The notes under the pieces are model-generated. The model did not search any database, was not told where the DNA came from, and was given only the letters and a program-made list of their open reading frames with translations. Below, one piece after another: positions 16,141-25,161 of a stretch of DNA of 32,556 nucleotides (positions are counted from its first letter, which is position 1; each line of letters starts with the position of its first letter). The stretch is from assembly GCA_943908475.1 (NCBI GenBank), contig CALTTG010000036.1:1-32556 (forward strand), read 5' to 3'. The translations under genes were made by a program, and so were the position numbers. This stretch comes from an uncultured Burkholderiales bacterium. Lineage in GTDB: Bacteria; Pseudomonadota; Gammaproteobacteria; Burkholderiales; Burkholderiaceae_C.

Positions 16141-16853
16141 GTGGGCAAGCCCCCCAAGCCTTGCACCTCGCGGCCTTTGCGACCATTGAGCACATACAGC
16201 ACGCACATCACGCCGAAGCCAAACGCCATCATGCTGCCAGCCAGTGCGTGGGCCCTTGCCATGTCCATGGCCTCGACGTGACCGTACAGGGCCACCGACA
16301 ACACGCGCGTGGCCCCAGGGATGTTGCCGCCGATCATGAGCACCACGCCAAACTCGCCCACGGCATGGGCAAAACCCAGCACCGCAGCGGTGAGAAAGCC
16401 CGGTCGCGCCAGCGGCAAGGTCACGGTCAAGAAGGTGTCCAGCGGGCTGGCGCGCAGGGTGGCCGCCACCTCGGCCGGACGCCGACCAATGGCCTCGAAG
16501 GCCTGCTGCAGGGGCTGCACCACGAAAGGCAAGGAATGCAACACCGTCGCCACCACCACCCCCCAGAACGTGAAGGGCAGCCGCCCCAACCCCAAGGCCT
16601 GGGTGAGCTGCCCCACGGGACCTTGAGGCCCCATGAGCAGCAACAGGTAAAAGCCGATGACGGTGGGCGGCAGCACCAGGGGCAGCGCCACCATGGCCGC
16701 CAACGGCCCCTTGAGCCACGAGCGGGTGCGCGCCAACCACCATGCCAGCGGCGTGCCCAGCAGCAGCAGGATGCCGGTGCTGACCGCGGCCAGCTGCGCG
16801 GTCAGGCGAAGGGCTTGCCAATCGTCAGGCTGAAGGATGCTCAAGATGCTCAT
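16137..16853 (-). CDS. modB: Molybdate ABC transporter permease
   Basis: A 238-residue inner-membrane permease with about five or six helices. It has the ModB-typical LPLVLPPTVIGFYLLLLMG segment and the EAA-type cytoplasmic loop (EVAATLRASPLDTFLTVTLPLARPG). This is followed by HAVGEFGVVLMIGGNIPGATR, a signature of molybdate/tungstate permeases. The start is ATG 16853, which aligns with the E. coli start. An in-frame GTG at 16865 would add four residues. It overlaps modC by 4 bases (ATGA), and modA ends 15 bases upstream. Confidence 0.95.
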   Translation of the reverse strand: MSILSILQPDDWQALRLTAQLAAVSTGILLLLGTPLAWWLARTRSWLKGPLAAMVALPLVLPPTVIGFYLLLLMGPQGPVGQLTQALGLGRLPFTFWGVVVATVLHSLPFVVQPLQQAFEAIGRRPAEVAATLRASPLDTFLTVTLPLARPGFLTAAVLGFAHAVGEFGVVLMIGGNIPGATRVLSVALYGHVEAMDMARAHALAGSMMAFGFGVMCVLYVLNGRKGREVQGLGGLPT

Positions 16854-16868
16854 TGGGCAAGGCACACG

Positions 16869-17663
16869 TCAGAAGTCATACCCATGCGATCGGATGATCG
16901 AGCGTGCTTTGTCACCCTTCAGGTAGGCCATCAAGGCCGTGGCCGCTCGGTTGCCCTCGCCTCGCTTGAGCAGCACCGCGTCTTGCAGCAATGGCGAGTA
17001 CAGCCCTTCCGGCACCACCCACCAAGAGCCGATGGGCGGTCGGCCTGGCGAGCTCACTTGCGACAGCGCCACAAAGCCCAGGTCCGCATTGCCCGTGGCG
17101 ACGAACTGGTGGGCCTGCCCAATGCTTTGCCCTTGCACGATCTTGGGTTGAAGCACCGCCAGCAGCCCCATGTTGCGCAGGACCTCGTGAGCCGCGGCAC
17201 CGTAGGGGGCCAACTTCGGATCGGCCAGGGCCAGCTTGTCGAAACGACCACGGCTCAGCACGGCACCGCGGGCATCCACGCCATCGGGCCTGACGCTCCA
17301 CAGCACCAGTTTGCCGCGGGCATACGTGTAGCGCTGCCCCTTGACCGTCAGCCCCTCGTCGTCCAGCCGTTTCGGGGTGTCGTCATCGGCCGCCAGCAGC
17401 ACGTCGAAAGGCGCACCCGCCTTGATCTGCTGGTAAAACTTGCCGGTGGAGCCCACGCTGTGGACCACGGTGTGACCGGTGTCGGCCTGGAACGACGTCG
17501 TGATCTGTTGAAACGCGCCTGCGAAGTTGGCGGCCACGGCAACATGGACCTCCTCGGCCCGCACTGACGCCACCAGGCCCAGCCCGCCCATGGCGATGCA
17601 CAGCCAGGCCGCTCGCCATGCCCAGTGAATTCGTGCGCTCGCATGGATGCTCATGTTGTTCAT
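16869..17663 (-). CDS. modA: Periplasmic molybdate-binding protein
   Basis: A 264-residue substrate-binding protein of the ModABC importer. A signal peptide ends at about residue 36 (SVRA/EEVHV). The binding-fold landmarks AANFAGAFQQI, VGSTGKFYQQIKAGAPFDVLLAAD and PYGAAAHEVL are those of ModA. The start is uncertain. ATG 17663 lies 2 bases after the tamB stop and has GGGA upstream. ATG 17675 would overlap tamB by 10 bases, and ATG 17654 is also in frame. Either way it is tightly coupled to tamB. No separate mod promoter or ModE-like site is seen. Confidence 0.93.
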   Translation of the reverse strand: MNNMSIHASARIHWAWRAAWLCIAMGGLGLVASVRAEEVHVAVAANFAGAFQQITTSFQADTGHTVVHSVGSTGKFYQQIKAGAPFDVLLAADDDTPKRLDDEGLTVKGQRYTYARGKLVLWSVRPDGVDARGAVLSRGRFDKLALADPKLAPYGAAAHEVLRNMGLLAVLQPKIVQGQSIGQAHQFVATGNADLGFVALSQVSSPGRPPIGSWWVVPEGLYSPLLQDAVLLKRGEGNRAATALMAYLKGDKARSIIRSHGYDF

Positions 17664-17665
17664 GG

Positions 17666-20600
17666 TCAATCCCATCGCCTGGACCAGATCAGGTCCAGCG
17701 CATTGTCGTCACCGGCTTGCGCCCGCAAGGTGAACCGCTGAGCCAGGCGGTAAATGGCCTGCCAGGTGCCCGTGGTCGCATTGAGGCTGCGCTCATAGCC
17801 CAGGTACCACCGCTGAGACACCTGCTTGCCAACCGACACGATGGTGTCTTTGACCGCACCGTCGCTTTGCCGAACGCTCAACTCGTCCAGCCCCAAGGCG
17901 CCCACCAAGGTGTCCCGGCGTGACGGGCCTTCGCCATCCAGCAAGGCTGCCGCGGCGGTCTGGAGCAGGCCGAGGTCGGCCCCTCCCAGCCCGGCTGGTG
18001 CACGCCCCAGCACCAGCCAGGACAACTTCTCGGTTTCCGACATGGAGGGCTCGGAATACAGCCGCACCCTGGGTTCCTGCGCCGTGCCGGTGACCTGCAC
18101 CCCCACCTTGACGTCGCCGGCCGCCGCAGTGGCCGATTGGGCCCGCATGGCCAGGATGTCCAGACGGGGGTTGTCGACCGTGCCCGTGAAGGCGATGGAG
18201 CCTCGCTCGATCAACAGCTTTTGGCCGTAAGCCGCATAGGTGCCATCGAGCGCCTGAATGCGCCCCTGCAGTTGGGGGCGCCCATTGGGTGTGCTGAGGC
18301 GCAGGTTGCCCGACAGCCGGGTGTCCAAGCCTCGCCCTTTGAGACGCAGGCGATCGCCGAGGTTGAGTGCGATGTTGGCATTCAACTTGCGCGCAGGAGT
18401 CTGCTGCGGGGGCTCGGTGGCCTGGCCAGGACGATTCACCACATTGACGTCATCACCCACCGTCGGCGCCTCACTTTGAGAGATGTCCACCAAGCCCTCG
18501 TCGACCGTGAACTGGCCATCGGCCACCAGGGCTTCTGACGTGAACGACGCCTGCAACTGGCCCGACACCACGGCACGCCGGTCGACGCGGTGCAACAAGC
18601 CGAACTGCTTGGCTTGCAATTGCAGCTCGGCGGTGGGCGACTCACCCAGCTGAGCCACCCCAGTGATGGACAAGGCACCACCCGCGTCACCGCCGCGGGC
18701 CTCGAAGCGCTCGATGCGCGCGAGATGGGGCTCCAATTGAACCCGTAACTCGCCTTGCGTGACCTGAACCCCCAGCAAGGGGTTCGCCACGCCAATGCCC
18801 TGCCCAGTCAAGGTGCCCACCAACGACGGGTCACCCAGGGTGCCTTGAACCTTCAACAATGCCGCCATCTGCCCGGCCAAACGCCAGCCAGCCGGCGCCC
18901 AGACACTGACGGCCCTCAGGTTCTCCAGCTTGACCTGGACCTCACCTTGGAGCGGGTCGGTCAGAGCGGGCCAAGGGTTCGACGGGGCCGCCTGAACCCT
19001 CACATTCCCAGACACACTGCCCAACACCCGACCATCGACCAGGTGACTGAACTGCCACAGGCCGTTGGCGGCACTGAGCCCCAGCTTGATGTCGCGAATG
19101 CCCAAACGCTGGGCCGAAGCCCCACCGACACCGGGCTCACTCAAGCTGAGGTCACCGGCCTGACGCGCCAGTTGCCCATCGATGCGCCAGACGCCCCCGG
19201 GTGGCCGTACCGCGGTGAGCCGCCCCGCGATGGTGAGGTCACCGCCCCAACCTGCATCGGGTTGCCAGCGCCCCAGCACCTCGGACACCTTCAGGGGTTG
19301 CAGGGCGACCACCAAATCGGTGCCCACCAAGCCGTCACGTTGCTCACCGGACGCTCGCTCCACCACGAGCTCGGCCCCGAACACCTTGGCCCGGGCCGAC
19401 GACACCGACCAGGCGGGGCCGTTCGACGGCTGGGCCCAGCGAAGCTCGAAGGGCGAGGTCTCCAGCCATGCCGCAGCGCTCGGGGCTTCCGGCTGGACCC
19501 GCAGTTGGCTCACGCGCGCCTCCCACACCGGGGCATGGAGCGAGCCGCGCCAACCTGCTTGCGCAGCGACCGACAAGCGCACGGGTTCTCGAATGCGCTG
19601 CCCGTGGCTCGATTTGCGCTCGGGCATGACCGCCTGCGCCTGCAGTTCGATGCGGTGATCGGTGCGCTGGCCCTGCACGGTGGCCCACAACGATGGCAAG
19701 CTCCAGCCCGCCCAGCTGAGTTGAGTGCCTCGGGCATCGAGCATCCAGGGTTGGCCCGCCTGCGCCAGCTCCCCCAAGGCCCATCGGGCCTTGAGTTGCT
19801 GCGCTCCCATGGTCTGCTCCGCTCGACGGGCCTTCACCCCGTCGGCCTGCAGCTGACCGGTGCTGGACCAGCGCCCGCCTCCGGGGGCTCGCCACTGCAC
19901 ATCGCCCGACACCTGTCCGGTCAGGCCTTGCAGGCCGGCCCACTGGGCCCACGCCTGCCAGCTTTGCAAGTTCGGCGCACGAAGCTGCGCGTCCAACTTC
20001 ATTCCCGTCGTCTGGGCGCTCAAGCCCGTGGCCAGGCCCGTGGCCGGCGCCGACCACTCTGCATTCAGGGTGTTGTCGGCCGCGGCCAACCGGGCCTTGG
20101 CCGACCAGACGCTGCTGGCCGAGCCCTGCAGCTCTCCGTTGAGTGTCACCCCCAGCAAGGCACTGTCTTGCACCCGGGCGACCGCGGTGCCTTGCCAGCG
20201 CTGAGGCCACGGCGTGGGGCGCTCGGGCGAGCCGGGCCCCAGGTCTTGCACAGCCAGTTGAGCTCGCCCGTTGAGTACCGTGCGCTGGACGCGGTCACCC
20301 GGCGGCCTCGGCCAGGGGAGCCAGCGTGCCGGGTCGAAGTCTTGCAAGCGCAGGTCGGCCTGTCCCTGCCAGACCGGATCGGTGGCCAAGGCACTGCGTT
20401 TTGCCCACACGCCCTGGAGCTGGGCGGACGCTCCGGCCGACACCAGGCTCAACGCATCGAGGCGCCACCGTTGGGGCTGCCAGTTGCCGCTCAGCTTCAA
20501 CGACGCGGGCTCGGCCATGACACGGGCGGCGCCATCGCTCGGCACGTCCTGCCCCTGGAGATCGGCCCCCACCTGCCAGCTGTCGTCGACCTGTCCGCTC

Positions 20601-21913
20601 ACACGCACCTCGCCCTGCCACATCAAGGGCGGCGCCTGCCCATGCAAGGCTTTGAGGTCCAGGCGTTGCAGACGCAACCGCACTTGCGTGGCCTGGCGAT
20701 CATCCAAGCTCCACGGCCCCGACACCTGCACCACCCCATCGGCACGCCCTGAGCGCCCGGGCAGCGCAAGTTGCAGGTCGGCTTGCCCATGCCGCCCGGT
20801 TCGCGCCATGTCTTGTCCAGAGGCTTGGCCCGGGAGCACCAGGCGTCCCTTGACGTGTCGAAGCGGAACGTTCAGCGCGTCCCAGGGACCGGGACTGAGG
20901 TTCTCGAGGTCCAGGTCGATCAGCAAGTCACTGAGGCGCTTGGGCATGGGGCGATTGGTGCTTGGCCCACTCGACCCACTCTCCCCACTCACCGAAGGCG
21001 CGTTGAGCCGGGTGCCAGGTGCCCCGGGCAGCGCGTCGCGGGGTCGAACACTCACGGTGCCTTGCAGCGCGGTGCGGGGTGCCGACGGGTGCAGCACGCT
21101 GACGTCGAACCCCTGGGCCCTCACCTCGGCCGACGCCAAGGGCCAGGGCTCAAAGGGCCGCACCTCAGCCACCAGGTGCAGGGCTTGGTCAGACACTTGA
21201 ACATCGGCGACCGTGCGCAAGGAGGCCAGAGGGCCAGACCACACCACCCGCCCTTCTCCCTGACGGGTTCGGGCTCGCCACTGGGCTTGAACCGGCAAAC
21301 CCGCATTCACGCCCACCGAGGCAGACCCCGACACGGCCCAACTCTGCCATTGCAGGCTCTGGACATCCACCCTGTGCTGCGAACCGCCCGATTTCCCCGG
21401 CCCCGGTGGGCCTTGAATGGCGACAGACAGGGCCACGCCCGTCAACGGCGCGCCCTGGAGCAAGTTGCTGCGCACCACGGGCACACGGAGGGCCTCGACC
21501 CTCAGACCCACCGGAGACGCCAGGCTCACGGGTGCTTGAGCTGGGGGCGCCTTGGGGTCGGCATGCCAGGTGAGGTCGAGCGATGCGGCCTCCAGTGTTG
21601 GAATGTGCACTGCCCAGCCCCAAGGCGCGTGGGCCTCGCGCACCACATCCAGCCCCCGCCATGCGGGCGCCAGCAGGTGCAGACGACCGCCGCGCGGCAA
21701 TTGCAATGTCAACGATGCGGCCTGGAAGTCACCCCACAAAGCACCCTGGGGCGACACCACGGTCAATCCCGGCACCCGGGGCAATACACGCGCCGTGCCC
21801 CACGGTGTCTTCAGGGCCAGCCATGCCCCGGTCACGGCCAGCAGCACCGACAGCAGGCACACGGCCAGCAAGCCCCATGTGGAACGTTTCAGCCACAACC
21901 ACCCCTGGCTCAT
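17666..21913 (-). CDS. tamB: Translocation and assembly module protein TamB
   Basis: This very long (1415 residues) envelope-spanning protein works with TamA, in outer-membrane protein assembly and, from later work on the AsmA-like family, phospholipid transport to the outer membrane. The N-terminal membrane anchor is at about residues 12-33. A long, repetitive beta-rich body follows (many short RLKLQGxW/VSGxW-like units), as in the AsmA-like beta-taco fold. The C-terminal DUF490/TamB domain holds LNANIALNLGDRLRLKGRG, LDILAMRA and WYLGYERSL. The start is ATG 21913, overlapping the tamA stop by 4 bases (ATGA). The frame upstream of that is a shadow inside tamA. The GC content is very high across the gene. 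Confidence 0.93.
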   Translation of the reverse strand: MSQGWLWLKRSTWGLLAVCLLSVLLAVTGAWLALKTPWGTARVLPRVPGLTVVSPQGALWGDFQAASLTLQLPRGGRLHLLAPAWRGLDVVREAHAPWGWAVHIPTLEAASLDLTWHADPKAPPAQAPVSLASPVGLRVEALRVPVVRSNLLQGAPLTGVALSVAIQGPPGPGKSGGSQHRVDVQSLQWQSWAVSGSASVGVNAGLPVQAQWRARTRQGEGRVVWSGPLASLRTVADVQVSDQALHLVAEVRPFEPWPLASAEVRAQGFDVSVLHPSAPRTALQGTVSVRPRDALPGAPGTRLNAPSVSGESGSSGPSTNRPMPKRLSDLLIDLDLENLSPGPWDALNVPLRHVKGRLVLPGQASGQDMARTGRHGQADLQLALPGRSGRADGVVQVSGPWSLDDRQATQVRLRLQRLDLKALHGQAPPLMWQGEVRVSGQVDDSWQVGADLQGQDVPSDGAARVMAEPASLKLSGNWQPQRWRLDALSLVSAGASAQLQGVWAKRSALATDPVWQGQADLRLQDFDPARWLPWPRPPGDRVQRTVLNGRAQLAVQDLGPGSPERPTPWPQRWQGTAVARVQDSALLGVTLNGELQGSASSVWSAKARLAAADNTLNAEWSAPATGLATGLSAQTTGMKLDAQLRAPNLQSWQAWAQWAGLQGLTGQVSGDVQWRAPGGGRWSSTGQLQADGVKARRAEQTMGAQQLKARWALGELAQAGQPWMLDARGTQLSWAGWSLPSLWATVQGQRTDHRIELQAQAVMPERKSSHGQRIREPVRLSVAAQAGWRGSLHAPVWEARVSQLRVQPEAPSAAAWLETSPFELRWAQPSNGPAWSVSSARAKVFGAELVVERASGEQRDGLVGTDLVVALQPLKVSEVLGRWQPDAGWGGDLTIAGRLTAVRPPGGVWRIDGQLARQAGDLSLSEPGVGGASAQRLGIRDIKLGLSAANGLWQFSHLVDGRVLGSVSGNVRVQAAPSNPWPALTDPLQGEVQVKLENLRAVSVWAPAGWRLAGQMAALLKVQGTLGDPSLVGTLTGQGIGVANPLLGVQVTQGELRVQLEPHLARIERFEARGGDAGGALSITGVAQLGESPTAELQLQAKQFGLLHRVDRRAVVSGQLQASFTSEALVADGQFTVDEGLVDISQSEAPTVGDDVNVVNRPGQATEPPQQTPARKLNANIALNLGDRLRLKGRGLDTRLSGNLRLSTPNGRPQLQGRIQALDGTYAAYGQKLLIERGSIAFTGTVDNPRLDILAMRAQSATAAAGDVKVGVQVTGTAQEPRVRLYSEPSMSETEKLSWLVLGRAPAGLGGADLGLLQTAAAALLDGEGPSRRDTLVGALGLDELSVRQSDGAVKDTIVSVGKQVSQRWYLGYERSLNATTGTWQAIYRLAQRFTLRAQAGDDNALDLIWSRRWD

Positions 21914-23853
21914 AAGGCAATGCCCACGCTGAAGTGCAAGCGAAACGCCCTGACGTCCTGACCGTAAGCGGCATCCAGACGCAAGGGGCCGACCGGGCTG
22001 CGCCACCTCACACCCACCCCATAGCCCAGGCGGGTCTCGATCGACGACCAGCGCTCTGCCGCATCACCGGCATCGACGAACAAGGCGCCCCACAGGCCCG
22101 GAATTCGGTCCAGCAGTGGATGAGCCAACTCCACACTGGAGGTCCACAAGGCTTTCCCGCCCAAGGTCACGCTGTTGTTCTGCACACCCAATGAACGATG
22201 ACCATAGCCTCTGACGGACTCGTCGCCACCCGCGCGGAACAGAAGCGTGTCAGGCACGTCGACCGCGTCCGAAGCCTGCACGTGCCCCACTTCGCCGCGT
22301 ACCGTGGCATACCAGCGCGCCGGCAAAGGCCGATACCAAGTGAGCCGCGCATGGCCTCGCCCGAACAGGCCGCTGCGGTCCAGCGTGGAGAACGAACGGC
22401 CGGCACCCAGCGACACATTCGCGGTGAGCCCCCGGGTTGGCAACACCGTGCTGTCCACGTCTTTCCACAGCCACTGGCGCATGCCGGTCAAGGCAGAAGC
22501 TTCCGACACCACCAGGTCCTGGGCCGAGGTCACGCGCGCCCGCTGATACTCGGCATAGACCAGACGCTCCATCCGATCACCTTCGTCCGACTGACCGAAT
22601 CGCACCCGACCACTGAGGGTCACGGCATCGGCATCGTCGATCTGTCGCGCCACTTGAAGCGCGCCCAACCAGCGTTTGAAGCCGGGCCGAGGATGCGAGG
22701 TCAAGTCTGACTGGAACAACGATTCATCTCGCCCCAATTGCGCCTTGGTGCGCGCCTGAACCGGCCACCCCCACAACAGGCGATGCAAGTGTTCGACCGA
22801 CACCCGCGGCCCGGTGTCGCTGCTCACCCCCGCGCCAAAAATGGCTTGCTGCAAGGCCGATTCTTTGACCTGCACGCGAACGGGTGCCGCGGCCGCTTTG
22901 GCCGGGTCGTCGTCCAGGGTCACCAGCACGGTGTCGAACAAATTGAGTTTTTGCAGGCGCTCCTGAAAGTCCAGCAAGCGCCGCTCTTTGAAGGTTTCAC
23001 CTCGGCGGAAATTGGCCAAATGATGGATGGCCCAGTCCGGCTGACGCACCAAGCCCTCGATCTCGAGGTCTCCGAAACGGAACAAAGGGCCGCTGTCGGC
23101 CACGAGGAACAGCTTGGCCTGGTGGGTCTGCGCATCCACGGTGGCCGAGGTGCCTGACCAGACGGCACCGGCATAGCCCTGGGCTCGGAGGGTGGCCAGC
23201 GTGGCCGACTTGGCCTGGCTCCACAACGCTTGCCGGAATCGTTCGCCGGGTGCCAGCAGGAAGTTGTCTTGCAGCGTGGCCGCCAGCGCCACGGCCTCCA
23301 GGTCGTCTTGGCCCAGGAGGTTGTCGAGCTCGCCTTCAAAGACCAGCTGCACTTTGGCGATCTCGGCGCGGGGGCCAGGCTCGACCACCATCGTGATGGC
23401 GATGGGCTGGCCGGGCACCTCCTCGGCCATGGTCACCTTGACGTCGGCCTGAAAGTGCCCCTCGGCCTCCAGCAGCGACCGGGCCTGATCGGGTGCCGCC
23501 GACACCAGCCGACGCAATTCGCTGCGGCTGATCGTGGGCGCGACGGCAGGATCTGGGCTGTTGGCCCCCGACGAGGTGGCCAAAGACTGCCGCTTGACCT
23601 CGTTTTGGAACCGCGCCAAATCCAGGTAGTTGTTCAAGAGGTCCGCCAAATGATCGGGCGCCTTCACGTCGAGCGTCCAGGTCGGCGGCGGACGCCGGAC
23701 CGGGGCAGCGGGAGGCGCCGACACGGTCGCTGGCGAGGCGGTCGGTGCCACGGGCCCGTTCGCGATCGAGGCGTCTTGCGCGCTCACGACGCTGCACGAG
23801 CCACTCCACAGCAGCAGGCCCCGTAAGGCCCAGCGCCACACGCGCGCCCTCAT
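21910..23853 (-). CDS. tamA: Translocation and assembly module protein TamA (Omp85 family)
   Basis: A 647-residue outer-membrane protein. A signal peptide ends at VSA/Q (about 25). A Pro/Ala-rich linker follows (about 35-60), then POTRA domains, the last at about 255-335 (FRFGDLEIEGLV...LFDTVLVTLD). The 16-strand Omp85 barrel includes the conserved VRGYGHRSLG near residue 546 and ends in GVRWRSPVGPLRLDAAYG. The start is ATG 23853, sharing one base with the stop of the VWA gene (TGATG). The frame is open further upstream but overlaps that gene. It is partner to the overlapping tamB. Confidence 0.92.
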   Translation of the reverse strand: MRARVWRWALRGLLLWSGSCSVVSAQDASIANGPVAPTASPATVSAPPAAPVRRPPPTWTLDVKAPDHLADLLNNYLDLARFQNEVKRQSLATSSGANSPDPAVAPTISRSELRRLVSAAPDQARSLLEAEGHFQADVKVTMAEEVPGQPIAITMVVEPGPRAEIAKVQLVFEGELDNLLGQDDLEAVALAATLQDNFLLAPGERFRQALWSQAKSATLATLRAQGYAGAVWSGTSATVDAQTHQAKLFLVADSGPLFRFGDLEIEGLVRQPDWAIHHLANFRRGETFKERRLLDFQERLQKLNLFDTVLVTLDDDPAKAAAAPVRVQVKESALQQAIFGAGVSSDTGPRVSVEHLHRLLWGWPVQARTKAQLGRDESLFQSDLTSHPRPGFKRWLGALQVARQIDDADAVTLSGRVRFGQSDEGDRMERLVYAEYQRARVTSAQDLVVSEASALTGMRQWLWKDVDSTVLPTRGLTANVSLGAGRSFSTLDRSGLFGRGHARLTWYRPLPARWYATVRGEVGHVQASDAVDVPDTLLFRAGGDESVRGYGHRSLGVQNNSVTLGGKALWTSSVELAHPLLDRIPGLWGALFVDAGDAAERWSSIETRLGYGVGVRWRSPVGPLRLDAAYGQDVRAFRLHFSVGIAL

Positions 23854-25025
23854 CACTTGCTCAGCAACCTCATGGCCGATTCCAGCCCCTGCAGGCTCAT
23901 GGGGAACATTCGGTTGCCCACCAGTTGCTGCATGATCGACACGCTCTGGCGGTACTGCCACACGCCCGTGGGCTCCGGATTGATCCACACGTGGTGCGGA
24001 AACGCGTGCGTCAGGCGCTGAATCCATTCGGCCCCGGGCTCTTCGTTCATGTACTCCACACTGCCACCGGGCTGAAGGATCTCGTACGGACTCATGGTCG
24101 CGTCACCCACAAAAATCAGCTTGTAGTCCTTGTTGTACTTGCGGATGATGTCCCAGGTCGGCACCTTCTCGGTGAAGCGCCGGTGGTTGTTCTTCCACAT
24201 GAAATCGTAGACGCAGTTGTGGAAGTAGTAAAAGTCCAGGTGCTTGAACTCAGACTTGGCCGCCGAAAACATCTCCTCCACCCGGTGGATGTGGTCGTCC
24301 ATGGTGCCACCCACGTCCATCAGCAGCAACACCTTCACGTTGTTGTGACGTTCAGGCACCAGCTTGATGTCGAGCATGCCACCGGCCGCAGCGGTGGAGT
24401 GGATGGTGTCGCTGAGGTCCAGCTCTTCTGCTGCACCCTGCCGAGCAAATTTGCGCAAACGACGCAAAGCAACCTTGATGGTTCGCGTGTTCAGCTCGAT
24501 GCTGTCATCGTAGTCCTTGAACTCGCGCTTGTCCCAAACCTTCACGGCGCTGCGGTTGCGGCTTTTGTCTTGCCCAATCCGAATGCCCTCGGGGTTGTAC
24601 CCGTATGCGCCAAACGGAGAGGTTCCTCCCGTGCCGATCCACTTGTTGCCGCCTTCGTGGCGCTCTTTCTGCTCTTCCAGCAACTCCTTGATGCGATCCA
24701 TGAGCTTGTCCCAACCCATGGCCTCGATCGCAGCCTTCTCTGCCGCGCTCAACTCTTTCTCGAGATTCTTGCGCAGCCACTCCAAGGGTATGTCCCTGGT
24801 CAGGTCGACAGCGGCGATTTTCCCCCCGAAATAGGTGCCGAACGCGCGGTCAAATTTATCGAAGTGCGCTTCGTTCTTGACGAGGCTCATGCGGGCAAGG
24901 TGATAAAACTCGTCCATCGAGGGCCCGATCAGGCCCGACTTGATGGCCTCCAGCAAACCGAGGTACTCCGGGATCGTGACCGGAAGCTTCTGGCGGCGAA
25001 GGGCAAAGAAAAAATCGATGAGCAT
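23853..25025 (-). CDS. CoxE-like VWA-domain protein
   Basis: A 390-residue cytoplasmic protein of the VWA family that usually pairs with MoxR-type AAA ATPases. Residues 1-125 are helical (DFFFALRRQKLPVTIPEYLGLLEA). A Gly-rich stretch GGNKWIGTGGTSPFGAYGYNPEG lies at 125-147. The VWA fold begins at about 230 (KVLLLMDVGGTMDDH). The metal site normally reads DxSxS; here it is D237-V-G-G-T241, so the first Ser is Gly and the second Thr. This variation is common in this subfamily but should change metal binding. The start is ATG 25025 (MLIDFFFALRRQ). The stop overlaps tamA by one base. The probable partner is the MoxR gene 1.3 kb away. Confidence 0.85.
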   Translation of the reverse strand: MLIDFFFALRRQKLPVTIPEYLGLLEAIKSGLIGPSMDEFYHLARMSLVKNEAHFDKFDRAFGTYFGGKIAAVDLTRDIPLEWLRKNLEKELSAAEKAAIEAMGWDKLMDRIKELLEEQKERHEGGNKWIGTGGTSPFGAYGYNPEGIRIGQDKSRNRSAVKVWDKREFKDYDDSIELNTRTIKVALRRLRKFARQGAAEELDLSDTIHSTAAAGGMLDIKLVPERHNNVKVLLLMDVGGTMDDHIHRVEEMFSAAKSEFKHLDFYYFHNCVYDFMWKNNHRRFTEKVPTWDIIRKYNKDYKLIFVGDATMSPYEILQPGGSVEYMNEEPGAEWIQRLTHAFPHHVWINPEPTGVWQYRQSVSIMQQLVGNRMFPMSLQGLESAMRLLSK

Positions 25026-25161
25026 ATGCAGTCCCAAGAACTGACGTCTATTGTGTCGCGAGGCGAGGTCATTTGCCCCTCGGCTGCGGCATGGCAGACC
25101 GATTTCAATGGCGATATGCTCGCATGGCTCCCCTGCCTGTGCAGTTGAGGGGATCACAAAC
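25026..25161. promoter_or_regulatory. Divergent intergenic region between the VWA gene and the diguanylate cyclase
   Basis: 136 bases with two outward-facing genes, so promoters for both strands should lie here. I see no confident -35/-10 pair. A weak TATGCT (25115-25120) faces the cyclase, and GAGGGG (25147-25152) serves as its ribosome site. Confidence 0.3.

Noticed and set aside
16141..16821. In-frame extension of modC upstream to 16821
   Set aside because: It covers modB in another frame; the ABC domain begins right after ATG 16140 and the ATGA overlap gives a natural start.
18755..20752. A 665-codon plus-strand frame opposite tamB
   Set aside because: Arg/Pro/Leu/Gly-rich shadow of tamB with no domain or ribosome site.
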